Source: Marchantia polymorpha subsp. ruderalis (taxonomy: Eukaryota; Streptophyta; Marchantiopsida; Marchantiales; Marchantiaceae). From it: a stretch of DNA of 64,000 bases. Both the position numbers and the translations under genes were made by a program. The stretch spans positions 18,868,001 through 18,932,000 of the forward strand of contig AP031357.1 in assembly GCA_037833965.1 (NCBI GenBank). Direction: 5' to 3'. The first letter of the stretch is position 1; every line of letters begins with the position of its first letter. The notes under the pieces are model-generated. The model made no database searches. It saw nothing but the letters and a program-made list of their open reading frames with translations, and was not told the origin of the DNA. Shown here piece by piece: positions 11,517 through 24,270 of this stretch.

Positions 11517-12150
11517 CAGTCGATGACTTTACATTATATTCCGTTATGAGGAAAAATGTTTCAATGATCACTTTGCCTCATGTAGTAGCCATTCATTTTT
11601 CTTCCAGCTTGGTATCCTCCCCATTCATCAGATAACATTCACTGACAACTTGGAGGTTAAAGGTAGTCATAATCGCTCCCAAAAGACAAAAGGCAGAGAG
11701 AAGTTGCTGAAGACTGCTAGCATCGGATGATGGCCGGCAAACATTCAAGCACGCTGTCCCTCGACTGCGCAGAGCGGATAGTGATCGTTGCTCGGTCGCC
11801 CGCCTCACGCTTTACCTTCCACATTATCCACCCAGACCCCTCTCGCTTCCGCGGAGGAGCCCAGGACAGAGACTCCCCACGCTTCAAGTGGACGTGCCTT
11901 CCACATGATCCCCGCGGTCCTTGGCAAGAGCCCCAGCTCCATCTCTCTTACTCCCGCTCGGGTTACAGGCAGCCGCTACGCTGCCCAGATGCGAGAAGTC
12001 TTCACAGACGTGTATTTTATTGTGTCTGTGTTAAATCTCGCGTGCCTTATAGTTTCTCGATCGCTGTAGTACAGTACGTCGATTTGTCCTTGTTCGAATA
12101 GCTGTTCATAAGCTGCAATACATTTCCTTTTTTGTTGACAGTGTTAGATG
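11517..12150. repeat. Composite repeat block C
   Basis: Full-length relative of block A, with small insertions such as about 11780-11840. The region 11922-11991 is the most conserved. Related peptide strings occur in the minus-strand frame 11593-11808. It follows tRNA-like units 4-6 in the same order as in the other modules. The function is unknown. Confidence 0.75.
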
Positions 12151-14240
12151 TTGTGCCATTTGTGTCATACACAATTTCACTTTTACCCATCAGACATAGA
12201 GAAAGCAAACTTATTGCTTCCCTTCAGTAGCTCATATGAAATTTTGTCAATGTTGGTAAGTTTAGTCTGAACATTCACGAGATTGAAGGTCGCTTTTTTC
12301 TAATTTCAATTCATGAACTCTCAGAAAGCTTTCACGATTGAAGCATTAGCGTATGGCGCTTAAAGACGACTGACTCGTATTCGTACATCGTTGATTAGCC
12401 CAGGGCAGCCCTTAATTGATTCTTGTTTGCAGTTATCGATAGCAGAGGGCATTGATGACCTGGAAATTCTAGACTCGTATCCAATATGAGTGACAACATC
12501 ACTTGCTTCTAGAGTCAGATTGAAGACACGAAACACAACTTTACTACCTTCATTCGGTGTGTGCGTATTGTCCACCATTCTGCTGGAGTTATATCTTCAT
12601 AGCTCGAATGCCAATTCCGTGAACAGGACCGGGTGACCAACAACGACGGACCCTTTCACCATTTCATAAATGGCGATGAATATAAAACTCGTGAAAATTT
12701 TATGATTTAAAACAAAAACACATGTTATTTTGTTTTATTCTATCATTATTATTTTAGTAAGTGTGATTATATCTATAATTTGAGTGGTTCGATATATTTC
12801 CATGCAAGATATAAATGTGAATAATTTTTTTGACAAAAAGAACATTCAAATATTATTTTCTTATACAATGCAATATTGTGGACATCGTAACTATGAGTTA
12901 TTCTGTTAAGAATTTTTATCCATTTAAGATATAATTTTTGTTTAATTTGATACTATATATTCAAACATATTTAAATTTGTCAAAAAACCCCATATATTAA
13001 TGTTTTCTTTTACCATTATTTATATTAAAAAATTATTATTATATGATTAGTAATTGAGTTATTATTCTTATATCAAACTATTTTATTACTCATATTATCT
13101 TATAAAATAATATCACTTTTTAAATTAATTATTTATCATTCAATCGACATAACATTTAAATTTTTAAAAATACTAAAGATTTATCATTTAATACAATAGA
13201 ATTGATATCATATTTGCTTCGCAATTCCACTCAGATGAATGCGTATCTATGATCCGTACAACTGGCTTCAGTTGTTTCGTCGAGGATAATTCAAGGAAAA
13301 ACAACATAAGGTAAGTCTATGCAGATGGCGGACGGCAATACGGTGCAGTAGGGTGATGAGGATGACAGATTGGGGCGGAATAAGGTTCTCAGGTCATGTC
13401 TCTGCTCTCGTGTTCTCAAGTAGTCTCTGTTGTGCTTATCTGATTGCATGAGCTCATTGTCAGTTTCTACCATTGCATCAAAGTGATGCGTCCTATCGCA
13501 GTTCTATCACCTGCTCATTTGAGAGGGATAACTTGTTGTATGTGGAGATTTTGGTTAGGTTAGTCATAAGCTATGTGCAATGGGTAAAACCCAGCAAGGT
13601 TCTAGGTCAGCTCGTATTACCTATGTAGTTGCAATGCAACCCAGCAAGGTCATAAAAATCCTCGGTGTTGTTACAATTCTTTTTGTCTTGTGCATGTCTA
13701 GAAGAAGATTGCGATACTCTGAGACAGAGTACAATTTGCAACATTTTCTCTTTGTGAGAACAAAAACTATAATTTAAATTAGCAACAGATTTTTTTGGAT
13801 TAATTTCATGGATTATTCTTAATTATAAAAATATTTGCAAACTTATGTCAAAAGCCATAGTGACATTATTTTTCAATGAATCGAGAAAAATATCACTCTA
13901 AATTTAACTACATAAACATAGAGTCATTTACTAAAACATTATATTTTGTCATCAAGAATCAATATCGATCACGTTATATAATGACAAGCTAATTGACGTA
14001 ACCAAACATAATTTTAATTGAATTTTTATTATCTACAAATTATCTCATGAAATAACGAGTTAATTCTTAACAATTTACAAACATATTGAAATTTCTTAAT
14101 CTTGTTACTTTTAGACAAAAATTCGATGATTTCTTCTTTGAAAACTTTACAAAATGATTACAGAAATATATAAATTTCAATTTTAAGTTATGAAAATCAT
14201 GAATGATTATTTCAACTTAATTTTTTAAGTACAAGATTTT
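12151..14240. other. Intergenic, mostly AT-rich
   Basis: No recognisable gene. From about 12680 to 14240 the sequence is strongly AT-rich except for a short GC-richer patch near 13220-13700. Within that patch the 12-bp word ACCCAGCAAGGT occurs twice, about 50 bp apart (13589 and 13639). Confidence 0.5.
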
Positions 14241-16620
14241 ATTTCATGTGGCTGTTTGGGGCTCAAAATGGGTTTAAAGCCCCAACTGCCCGACACCTTA
14301 TGTAAACATTTAACATGCTCGCTAGCGTCTGGGCACGATGTTAGTTACGCGGAGTCTCTAGCTGTCGCAGAAGATGCTGATTGCGTTTCTATGGTGGTGC
14401 CCCGGCAAAGGGGCGTCCCAAAGATTGGTTGAAGCCGCTTTTGTGTCCCGCACACGGTATTCTTTAGTAAAAGGCGAAAGAATAGTTCGCTCTGGGCTGA
14501 ACACGCGGTCGATGACGCTGGTATCGGAATTCGGCATATATGTACCTAGTCTCGAGCATTGAGATGCTTGTACGCTTATGGGTTAAAGTCCCACTGGGTT
14601 CGGACAAATGAGGAACAGAGACTACAGAGTTTCAGCTAAACTGAAGCTACTCATGCGGAACAATAGTACAATTACCGGCTACCGGCTATTATTTCGAGGT
14701 TTAACAAAATGGGTTTGCACTAACCCAAGATGACAATGTCAAATCACTCGTGGCTTGAAAGAATTTTCCGATCAAAAGAACATGGAGAGAAGATTTCATA
14801 TTACTGAAAGAGCATTCAAAAATCAAGAGATTCATCCAAACTTCCACGTCTGAATTCTCGATATCCGTGTGTAGGTTCAAACCATGACACAGTAACTTGA
14901 CTTCGTGACTCAAACTCCGAAGTGGGAGATTCTGTTGCATGTCCAGAAGAATTGTGTGTGTGATGCAGCCATTTTTGCTTTCCGGTTCCATTGAGTGTCA
15001 AGTTACTTGTTGTGGTTGTCTACGATAACTATATGATCATTTAGACGAGAGTTTTACTCTGTGATGATCTATCACAGCTACGATTAACCAAGGAATTTTA
15101 TTCAGCTCCAAACATGGGATCAGCACAATCTGGGACACAAGACCAAATTGAAAGCGCCGTACTTATGAGCTCGTAGAGATGCGGAACTAATCCACTCCAA
15201 AACAAGAATGGATGGGTAAGTTTTATGCAATCAGGAACTTCCTCATTTAATTTATTCTTGTAATCTACTTCTCAATTATGAAAGTTCTATAAAATGTATC
15301 AATTATCATCATGATTTCAATACTTAATAAACTCAAAAAAAATTGAACCAAAAAATAGACACTAAAAATTCCTATTTCAAGAATTTTGCATACAGTTACA
15401 AGGTTTTTAATGAAAGTGATTCCAACATGTTGTAAAGGTACTAATTATTAAGCTAACTCTAGAGTTAATCTAATTTTTTCTTAAAAAATCTAAAATTGCT
15501 TTGTCTAAAAAAAGTATTTGTCAGATAAATCTAAGATTTTTATTCCTATATTTATTCCATGACTCTTCCAATGTAAAAATATCCCGAATTATTTAACGTG
15601 TACAATCCACAACGTTTATACGAGTACACGAGTTAATATCTATGCGTAAATACGTCAATTCTCATCGATGCATGTTACTTTTGTAGGACGTAAACGCTAA
15701 CGGGAAAGACACAATGGTACACATATAATAGACCTATTAAGATGAATGTCTGCAGGTGCTCATCTGAAAGGTTAACTGTACTCGGTTTCAAAGGAGGGGA
15801 CAGATTCTGATCTGATTATACTTCCTCCAAACAGCAGGAATTTGAGTCTTTCATGCGCGCTTGAAGTTGACCCTGTTCTACGTACCGTCCTTCCTCCACA
15901 AGAATAATGAAATCTCACGTGCGTTCTTCGGATATCGAATTGCAAACGACTCTGTTATGCAGATGCCTGATGCTGACCGAAGTAGCTGCGGAATGGCCGT
16001 GGCTGCTGTTTCACGTGGACGTGGATGGCGATGTGGGTACAGGTAGCATGGAATTCGGAAGGGAACTCACTGCAGTTTCCAGAACATGATATCGCCTCGA
16101 CTTCGTGATCAAAGGATCTGAAAGCTGAGGACGGATCCGAGTACAGAGGAAACTTTAAGCTCAAAGGTACTGTACTAGGAGTAAGAGCTTCCAGTAATGA
16201 CTTAACGCGTGACTCAACAGAAGAAATACAGAAGTCAGGCAAGATTCGAACTTCAATTCTATGGGGCCGTTTGCATGACGAAGGTATGAGAATCCGTTAT
16301 GAGAATGTTTTCTTCTTTGTTATGTCCAACATTTAGAAGCTACTCTCATCTTAGACTGTCATACGCGTTGGTACTAGCTCGAGCAATGTTACCAAACAAA
16401 GCTGTCGAGAATTGTTTACTGATATTGTGGCGTAGTCCACTATCTCATTTTGCAATTTTGATTTTGTCCCTTTTCTCTCAATTGACACAACATCATCTAC
16501 ATATATCTATATTGATTCTAGGATCTAACAATAGGAGAAGCTCTCAATGTCTTCGTTGTGAGGTGGAACTAAATCAAATGCTTGACCGTCGTAGTTTCCA
16601 CAACAACTGTGTAAACTGTG
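14241..16620. other. Intergenic region without a recognisable gene
   Basis: Mixed composition. Frames reach 95-96 codons (minus 14701-14991 and 15955-16242) without known domains. A short imperfect hairpin surrounds GGGGCT/AGCCCC near 14257-14283. Nothing else could be supported. Confidence 0.4.
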
Positions 16621-16666
16621 TGTTGACCCGTGCAAGTTTGTCCGCGCAAACTTGCACGGGTCAACA
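16621..16666. repeat. Perfect 20-bp hairpin, 6-nt loop
   Basis: The arm at 16621-16640 (TGTTGACCCGTGCAAGTTTG) pairs without mismatch with 16647-16666 across the loop TCCGCG. It is the longest perfect hairpin noticed in the window. It lies inside a 146-codon frame (16299-16739), which argues that this frame is not a conserved gene. The stem is shorter than that of a typical plant microRNA precursor. Confidence 0.9.
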
Positions 16667-19600
16667 AACAATTGCGAGGCTGATTCCTCTCAGCACTGGA
16701 ATCCTCTCACCGATGATCTCATTCATACCTGAAAGGTGACACAAGTCTTATTACATTCTCGGACATAGTCTGCTGTGCATCCACTCAGATCGAGAACAAT
16801 TGAACCTGTATGAACAATGTATCTCACACTTGTCCTCATACGGCTACGAAATGAATGGGTTGAAAATGACGATCACGAATTTATCAACTGCATCTACAAC
16901 AGGTATCACGGCTGGATGGCATAACTGTGCAGCCTGCAAGAGCCTCGTCGGTTAGAATACCATCATGCTGTCGGCGGCAATGTGTCTGAGAGACGAGTGG
17001 CGATGATCCTCGTGACAATTACTCTAACCTTTAAAGACGACTGTTTCTCGAACTGGTGTCCGAAATTTCATAACGATTGTGAAATTTCCACAATCTAATC
17101 TACTCGCTACTTCGCTGTGGAATCATCAGCTCTCTCAGAGGGACTTGTAGGATCTTGATTAATTGTCGTTAAGTCAGTTGATTCTGTTTCAGATTGATGT
17201 ATATTATTTTTAAGTTTCAAGTGATCCTCTCTTTCTTGGGTGTAAAATGTGAGGTACAAATATAAATCTACAATTTCATAATATTTATAGTGTAATATCA
17301 GTACCCTCTCTTCATAGGGACGAAAAATTTCAGCACTTGAGGAATTTTCGAGTTCATATCATCTTCGGGGCACATGCATGAGGAATGATGAACTCAAGGC
17401 CTTTGGTGAAAGGAGTTTTGAGTGAGGATGATTAGTGCGTGTATCTTTCTGTACAGTGAGTACAGAAGACATGCTTCGGATTTTCAAGCAAGATCCATAT
17501 GCAATGTGCTGGTGAAGATTTTAAAGCTCAAGCGTCCCTTGACAAGGGCCCAACCACAGAACAGAAGCAAGCATGTTCGAACTTTCACCACAGTTCATGT
17601 CATTTATTCAATCCATCGCAATTCATAGTCAAGCGGCTTTGATTGAGTCAAGTAGACTCCGCTTCACTCAAATGTCCTATCAATGTCAATCACGATGAAT
17701 TCTCTCAATGGCGCTCTGAATCTCCTTGAAAAAGCTCATCATTCTAGCAAATTCTGTCCGCCCATTGTGTTCTTCGGCATTCGATTTCAAATTGGGTTCA
17801 TCATATTTTCTTGGTATGTGTGAGGAGAAATTTCATTCATACACCATCTACAGGTACATTCAGTTGAGATCGGAGTCTAGCCTCCATCCATTCCGCTGTC
17901 ACAGAGCTTCAATCTTCCTCCTCGTCTTACTTCGTTTGTTACAAAGGAAACCAGCTCAGTCATCGAAGACATTGAGCCATCAGCTGATATTCCAAAGCCT
18001 GCTAAGGTATATGACATATTCCTGACAGGTGGGTGTGAAGAGCATAACTACGCAATACATCTTTTATTTCGAGTGGCAAGGTGGACCCTCGTATTTTAAT
18101 GTTTCACTGTAGATTTCCAACTGAATTCGTCAGGATGATCATGAGTCATCACAACCAACGGTGCTCTAGTTGCTTTCGTGTGATCATACCAGCAACATTC
18201 ATGATCATCATGCTTTGACACTGTCTCGACATAAAATCAAAGCTGATCAGTGCTTATCTGTGCTCAGCTATAGACGAAACCATCGCTGCTAGACATTAAT
18301 TCCCATGTGATGAAGGATTTACCAGCTGATTTACAAACACTTGTGTTGCAAGTCACAAAGTTGTTTTCTGATTCACTGTTCCGAACATGATGATAATTAA
18401 TTTCAAAACACCAACTAAACTAAAAAGGTAATTGTTCAAACCACAAGGTGGTCTCGACTGTTGTATGCTCAAGGATTTTTTATCAATGCAGAACCTAGTT
18501 GTAAGGAGTATTTCTCAGTTTCTACTTTTCAGGAGCTTCTGAATTCCTTCGACATTTGGAAACTTTAAAAAAACAAGATTCGCCCCGTCAACAAAGAACT
18601 CTTTTTCCTAGAAACACATATTGAAACTTTAAAACATCTCAAAAATGCTGAAATAGGCATTGACAGGGGAATATCAATTTCATCAGTGCATTTCAAGCGA
18701 TTTCAATTTAAGCTCCAGAAGGTAAGTTATAGTTAGTTTGAACGAGTTTTCGTTTTCGTGATGACTCGTGAAATATATTGCAGGACTTTGAGATGATCTC
18801 TCTTCTTTGTTTTACAATCGAGCGAACATATTTAATTAACTTGTTGCATGAACTGTGAAGTAGTACCTGAAGTTATGAATTCATGCTTTTGACGTCAGAA
18901 TAGAAAGAAGCTTGCTAGATTTTCTTTCGACCATGGCCAACATTTAAGTCATGTTCATTATAAAGGACTAAACTTGAGTTCTTTCCAGCAACTGACTCAT
19001 CTTTGGATAATCCAAATGAGATCGTATTTGTCCAAGATTTGCATAAAATAATCCTTCCAGAAAACAAGAGCTTGCAAGTGTCGTACTTTTTAACGAGGTC
19101 GATGTATAGCGCCAAGACTTATTTCCATGACATGGAAATTCTTCAAATTCCTTTCAGAAACGTTTAAAGTACAGAATCTGGGAAAATTCCGCGCCACGTG
19201 TAAAAACAAATTCTGAGCTTTTCATCAACTTCTATGCACCATAGATTTGAACCCCACTAAATCCTTGATTGTCCATGGCCACTGTATGCGTGCATGAAAT
19301 TACATTCTATCCAGCAGGGAACACTGAACTGTACAATGTGGAGAAAGCGAGGCAAAAAGGAACATCTGACAGTAACAGACGTGGACAGCGATCGAGAATA
19401 CAGCAGAATCACCAAACAAACCCCGATGCAGCGAGTCGATGTTCTTAGCTGCATGCGCTCTTGCTCTTGCTCTTGCTTACGAGACAAGGAAGAGCGAGAC
19501 TATCTTCATTTAGTTGCTGTCAACGTCGAGCTCGAGCTCGAGCTCGCGTCTTCGAAGAAGCTCAGCATAAATCATAAAGGTTAGCGAATCTAATGACTAA

Positions 19601-21900
19601 CGATCTGACAATCGAAGACGCCCATGCCCGCACTCACTCGATCTAAAACCGTTACGCATTCTGAGAAGTCAGCCTGAACGATGGTTTGTGTTCACGGCCT
19701 TCGGTCCAGAGAGGAAAACAACGATGTCATAAGATAATGCTGCAACTTTGTCAGCGGCCGCAGCCACGTACAAAATCCATGAGATCGTACTGATAATATT
19801 CTCCCATGTCACATCCGAGTGAAAGTATTACCATCAGGTAAACGCTCGCCCCAGGCCTCAGACTCAAACACAGAGTTTAGTCTCCGTCCTGCTCTTGCGG
19901 GGGAGACGCCTTTTTCAGTCATCCCAATGCTGCAGAATACATTAAAATACAGAATACAAGAAAATCGGACGCCGACCAGAACGACTCCGTGCGAGATAAA
20001 CGAGTGAGTTTGCACAGTCCAATTAAGGCGAAAATATCAGCTGTCGGGAAATTCCACCTTTCTTAGACATTCGAAGAATTTGAAGACCGAGAGGGAGAAC
20101 GGAGACTCGGCATAGGCCGACCACATTGAAGTGCAGTGCAGTGCAGAGCAGCGCAGGCCAGGGTGGCCTATTATTGCGTGCGAGATATAATCACGGGGCG
20201 CTCATCCGACTTCTTTTCATGTTAATGGAGACCATGTGCAGGCCTTAACAACAAATCGCTTTGCAGCTGGACTACGAGGCACAGTAGGCCATTATTATTT
20301 CCGGCTGGCGAGAGATCATGATTGCCCATCTTTACAATTCAAGTGATCGACGCGAGGGAGGGAGGGAGGGAGGGAGGGAGAAGAAGGCCGAAGTGGGGGC
20401 TTCGGCGCTGGACCTCTCGAGCATGCGCTGCACGTAAAGTCAACCCGTGAGTATCCGGAACTGTTACGTGTTCCTTGCCCTTCGACTGCACGCACGTCTT
20501 TCGAGACCATCACAGTGCTCCACGATACATGAATTTACTCTCGATCTGAGCTCCTACTCGAGACTCGCTTTCTCGCCACTGTTTGTCTTTGCATCGACCT
20601 AACTCTTCGGAATATGCCGAACTGAATCCTCGATTGGCACGTCGCCATTCTGCCTTGGGGGACGTCACGTTGTGCGTCCCAGTTTTCGCCACACAGATTT
20701 TCAGACCGATCAGAAAATCGAATGCATCCGAAGCTGGACATGCACAAATTTTTGACGATGATCGATCTAACAGATTGATGAACGGATCGATGCAGTTAGT
20801 TTTCAATGACTTCGGGGGGATTCGGATACAGTGCTGCTAGTGTGATCAAAATACCACTCATAACCGAGCACTGCTTGCCTTGTCAAAATCTTCAACTTCA
20901 ATCCCTCAAAATCCACACGCAGGTTAAAACAGTACCCTCAAATTCTGCTAAAAGTTCGTTTAAGCTCTTCTAGTCCCACCCTACGGCAGATTGCTTCACC
21001 AATCCTTGTTCTCTTCCTACTCTGTAATTCTCGTCAACAATACTCCTCCCTTCTCCGGGCCGAATTCCGAGAAGGCCTAAACTACTGTAAAATTTTCTCG
21101 AACAAAATCACAATGATGGATATCAGATGTTAGTGGTTAGAGCTTGCATGTGAATGGCATTCGGCCACATTTGTAGAGTCTGAAAGTTTAAAGAACCTAC
21201 CTTGTGACATGCGTTGGGAATCAGCCGAAAGCATACGATTCGCATCTCACATGCTTCGGGTGCTTCCTGGCTTCCACCATCTTTGAGCGACTGCTGTTCC
21301 GGCGCTCTCGTTTCATCTGACTGTAATTTTCGCACCATCGTTAAAAAAAGCCAATGTGCATGAGGGTCCAAGCAGCAGCCAATAAAAGCTCAAATTAAAG
21401 TCCAGCAGCAGACTGATTTTGGTCGAACCAGTGCAATGGACAATAAAGTTCTCATGGCCATGGGATTCAGATCACTCAGGACGACGAATGACTGGATGTA
21501 AAATAGTCCTGTGATGTTTCTTTCAGCTCGGATACATCTTAACTTTCGGAAACGAGCGCAGATTGGTACATGATCTGAGTACAGATGAAGTAGAAGCTCT
21601 CGAAAGACAAGGAGAGAATGAAAATCTACTCAAACATGTGAAGTGTAAGAATTGGCCTAGAATTGCGAGTTTCTGTCCAGATACTCGATGAATCTCAGAC
21701 TGGTTGAGTCCCTGCTACTACCCCGAGCAGACACGTCGGCTCCCTACTCTTCCGGGGATATTGAACTCCATATTCAGTGATTCAATAACATGGCAGAGCT
21801 CTCTCAGGAGTAATCCAATAAATCCTCAAGAAGATTCACCGTATAAATTGCCATCGAGCTAGAAATTCGTACATTGCTCGAGTAAATGCACATCATTTCC
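16667..21900. other. Intergenic region with low-complexity patches
   Basis: No gene recognised in about 5 kb. Simple patches include a GCTCTT-type repeat near 19457-19476, a GAGCTC repeat near 19527-19551, GTGCA repeats near 20132-20150 and the G-rich tract annotated separately. A 9-bp perfect hairpin lies at 19121-19139. Frames of 60-99 codons occur on both strands without known domains. The right end is downstream of the minus-strand gene ending at 22008 and may include its 3' untranslated region. Confidence 0.4.
20356..20380 (+). repeat. (GGGA)6 tract, possible G-quadruplex
   Basis: Six successive GGGA units on the plus strand give six runs of three guanines separated by single adenines. 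This satisfies the usual G-quadruplex sequence rule (four G3 runs with short loops). No gene start is close enough to assign a regulatory role. Confidence 0.75.
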
Positions 21901-22007
21901 GAAAGAGCGAACAGATCCGAGCAACGAGAGTCGGAAATTCGTATAACAAATGCTGAAATAACACTGAGCTGGCTCGAAGAATACATGTCTGATGTCTAAT
22001 GTGAGGT

Positions 22008-22697
22008 CTACGTATCGTCGTGGTGCGAGGGCCTCTGATTCCAGAGGAAAGCTATGATGGAGTACAAGAGGAGAGCACTGGCGCATCCCGTGAACAAGAG
22101 CTCGACCCGGACGTAAATGTCGACCAGGGAGAGGCCGTACTTGGGGGAGAGGCGGTGGACAACGCATGCCAAGACGATGGACGAGCAGCCGCTAGCAAAC
22201 AAGGCGGGCCAAGTCGTCAGCTTCCGTACTTGTAAGGAGATCCAGAGCTTCAACGATCCGTGGATCAGGAACCAAACTTCGATCATGTACGCCACTGCTG
22301 CGGGGCTTACTCTAGGCCTCCTGAGCATCCACACGCCGGTGGTCAAATGCAGCGTGGCGATGAGGAGAATGGCGTTGGAACCAGGAGCCTTGCGCACGCA
22401 AGAGAACTGCAGCAGTGCTAGAATTCCACTGAAGCTGAGCAGCCATGGCAGCAGATTCAGAGCCCCCTGTCCCGTGATGAATGGGATGAAGATGGAGACT
22501 GCTCCCACCAGATAAAAGAGGTAGTAAGCAGTGAAGCTGTGAAGCAGACTTTCCGGACTCTGGCCCGCGCACGAAGAAGCTGCAATGTCCCCGCATCCCT
22601 CACCGATTCGTATTTCTATGGGTGATTCCCCATGGAACGACACCACTCCTATTATCACCTCATGATCGCCCCCTGAGCATTTTTCCACCTTCTGCAT
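22008..22697 (-). CDS. HdeD-like (DUF308) six-helix membrane protein
   Basis: A single-exon frame encodes 229 aa. Six hydrophobic segments are visible at about residues 57-75, 80-100, 108-126, 133-155, 163-182 and 190-217, after a soluble N-terminus of about 50 residues. The order of helices and the last segment, with VRVELLFTGCASALL, resemble bacterial acid-resistance membrane protein HdeD and the DUF308 family, where an equivalent VGIELIFSAASLF stretch occurs. The family is known in bacteria and has members of uncertain role elsewhere; HdeD acts in the inner membrane in acid resistance at high cell density. The upstream AUG at 22697 is the first in frame. No intron or neighbouring exon was found. 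The function here is inferred only from the family, and the identification is moderate. A plant-specific multi-helix protein is the main alternative. Confidence 0.6.
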   Translation of the reverse strand: MQKVEKCSGGDHEVIIGVVSFHGESPIEIRIGEGCGDIAASSCAGQSPESLLHSFTAYYLFYLVGAVSIFIPFITGQGALNLLPWLLSFSGILALLQFSCVRKAPGSNAILLIATLHLTTGVWMLRRPRVSPAAVAYMIEVWFLIHGSLKLWISLQVRKLTTWPALFASGCSSIVLACVVHRLSPKYGLSLVDIYVRVELLFTGCASALLLYSIIAFLWNQRPSHHDDT

Positions 22698-24270
22698 CTT
22701 CGATCAGAAATTGCAGAATTTCGCCGAGGTATGTATATTTTCTAAAACTCGTCTTCCTTGGGGTTCTTCGAGCTAGGAGCCAAGGAGTGATCGATCGATC
22801 GATCCTCCTCGTTCCCCCAACTGGATTGTCAGGTGCATGGTCATTTTATCACTTTAGTAGCAGCCATGAACTGGACTGACTCTCAGAGAATATAAAACGC
22901 ACGCATTCCTCATGGCCATAGATCTTCACGCAGCTTGCTTTTTCAGCCTCGCTACGCAACCTGCGAAATCATATGCACTTCGAAGCAGCAATAAGACAAA
23001 TTTGATACATTCTCATTGACGTGAGCTTAGCAGTAGGCAGTAGTCTGACTTTAGAAACACACCTTAGAAACCCCAGGGATGTTATATCTGATGTAACTGA
23101 GCGAGACGGTGCATCTTGCTCTACGATTGCCATAACACTTGATTCTGATTCACGTCAATATGGAGGGACTGACCACCTATACCTTCCTACCTTCCTTCCA
23201 TCATGGTGTTGCAATGCAATGCAATGCAATTCAATTCTCTTTACTCTTGCGTTCCTCAGACGATGCCCATAACTTACATTATGGAAACCCGTTAGTCCAG
23301 TTGCTATTTTCAATTTATGGCTTTGCCTATGGTCGACTTTTGTTAGAGGATATGAAGCATGGTACAAGGATCGAACTCCATTACGACGCTGCAAGAAGGC
23401 AGCTTCGATGTCTATTAAATGAACAAAACGTATGTCTTTGCATGTGTCCTTGCATGCATCCCTTTTACCGCCCTCCGTCAGAAATGTGCTTCGCCCCACA
23501 CCTTTAGAAGAGGGTTGTTATCATCCTCCTATATTCTTTTGGGTAGTTCTTTCGTGCCTGGAGCTCAAAGTGTCAAGCCTCAAAGTGCTAGCTTTGCGTT
23601 GCTGGGAGAACGCATAGAGTAATGTTCATTTCACGTGAGAGGACTTCAGAAGCGTATGGCATTCCAAAGAATAAATGTCCCATGAGGGGCTTTTCGAAAA
23701 GATGTGTATATGTCTTGAAAGTTTGTTGGTAGCTCAGTCAGTTGGTTCACAAAATATTTCGAGTAACGAAAAGGAGTTTCGTTACTCACGCATGCCTTTC
23801 TAAGAGAATCCCAAAAGATGTTTCATGGGTAACGGGAAATACATCTTTAAGATGCTCAAAGGCAATCGCACATACTTTGGCTTACGTACTATCGCCTTAA
23901 CACTTTCCTCACCGCAAAAGAAATTAGTACTCTCAGTTTTGGACTATGTTGAGAAGAAACTTTGTCGACTATATCCAGCTACTTTTCTGTATGGAACTTT
24001 TCCATTCAGCCGAAAGAGTCTGACCGCAAAGGAAGCTGGAATTTATTGGAAATTTATACCTCCCATCCATGACCTTTTCCGGGTGGATAGACATCCCCTC
24101 CTGCAGTTTGGGGTAGAAAGTACATCTTATAAAATTCTAGTATTTCAAATGTAATATTCTCGTCGTGAGAATTTCTGATTATGTCATTTACGGAAAGATT
24201 CGTAACCTCTTCTCGCTAACCATGTGAGCGATTACCACCTTCTGGACTGATGTGGCTTCGATCACGAATC
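22698..24270. other. Upstream region of the HdeD-like gene and intergenic DNA
   Basis: The 200 bp upstream of the minus-strand gene carry a short GATC tetranucleotide repeat (22789-22804). A TGCAA repeat lies near 23210-23230, and a perfect 11-bp hairpin with a 5-nt loop at 23761-23787. Frames of up to 122 codons, including plus 23825-24154, have no domain I recognise. Confidence 0.4.

Noticed and set aside
16299-16739. 146-codon plus-strand frame
   Set aside because: No domain is recognised, and a perfect 20-bp hairpin interrupts it, which a conserved coding region would not tolerate easily.
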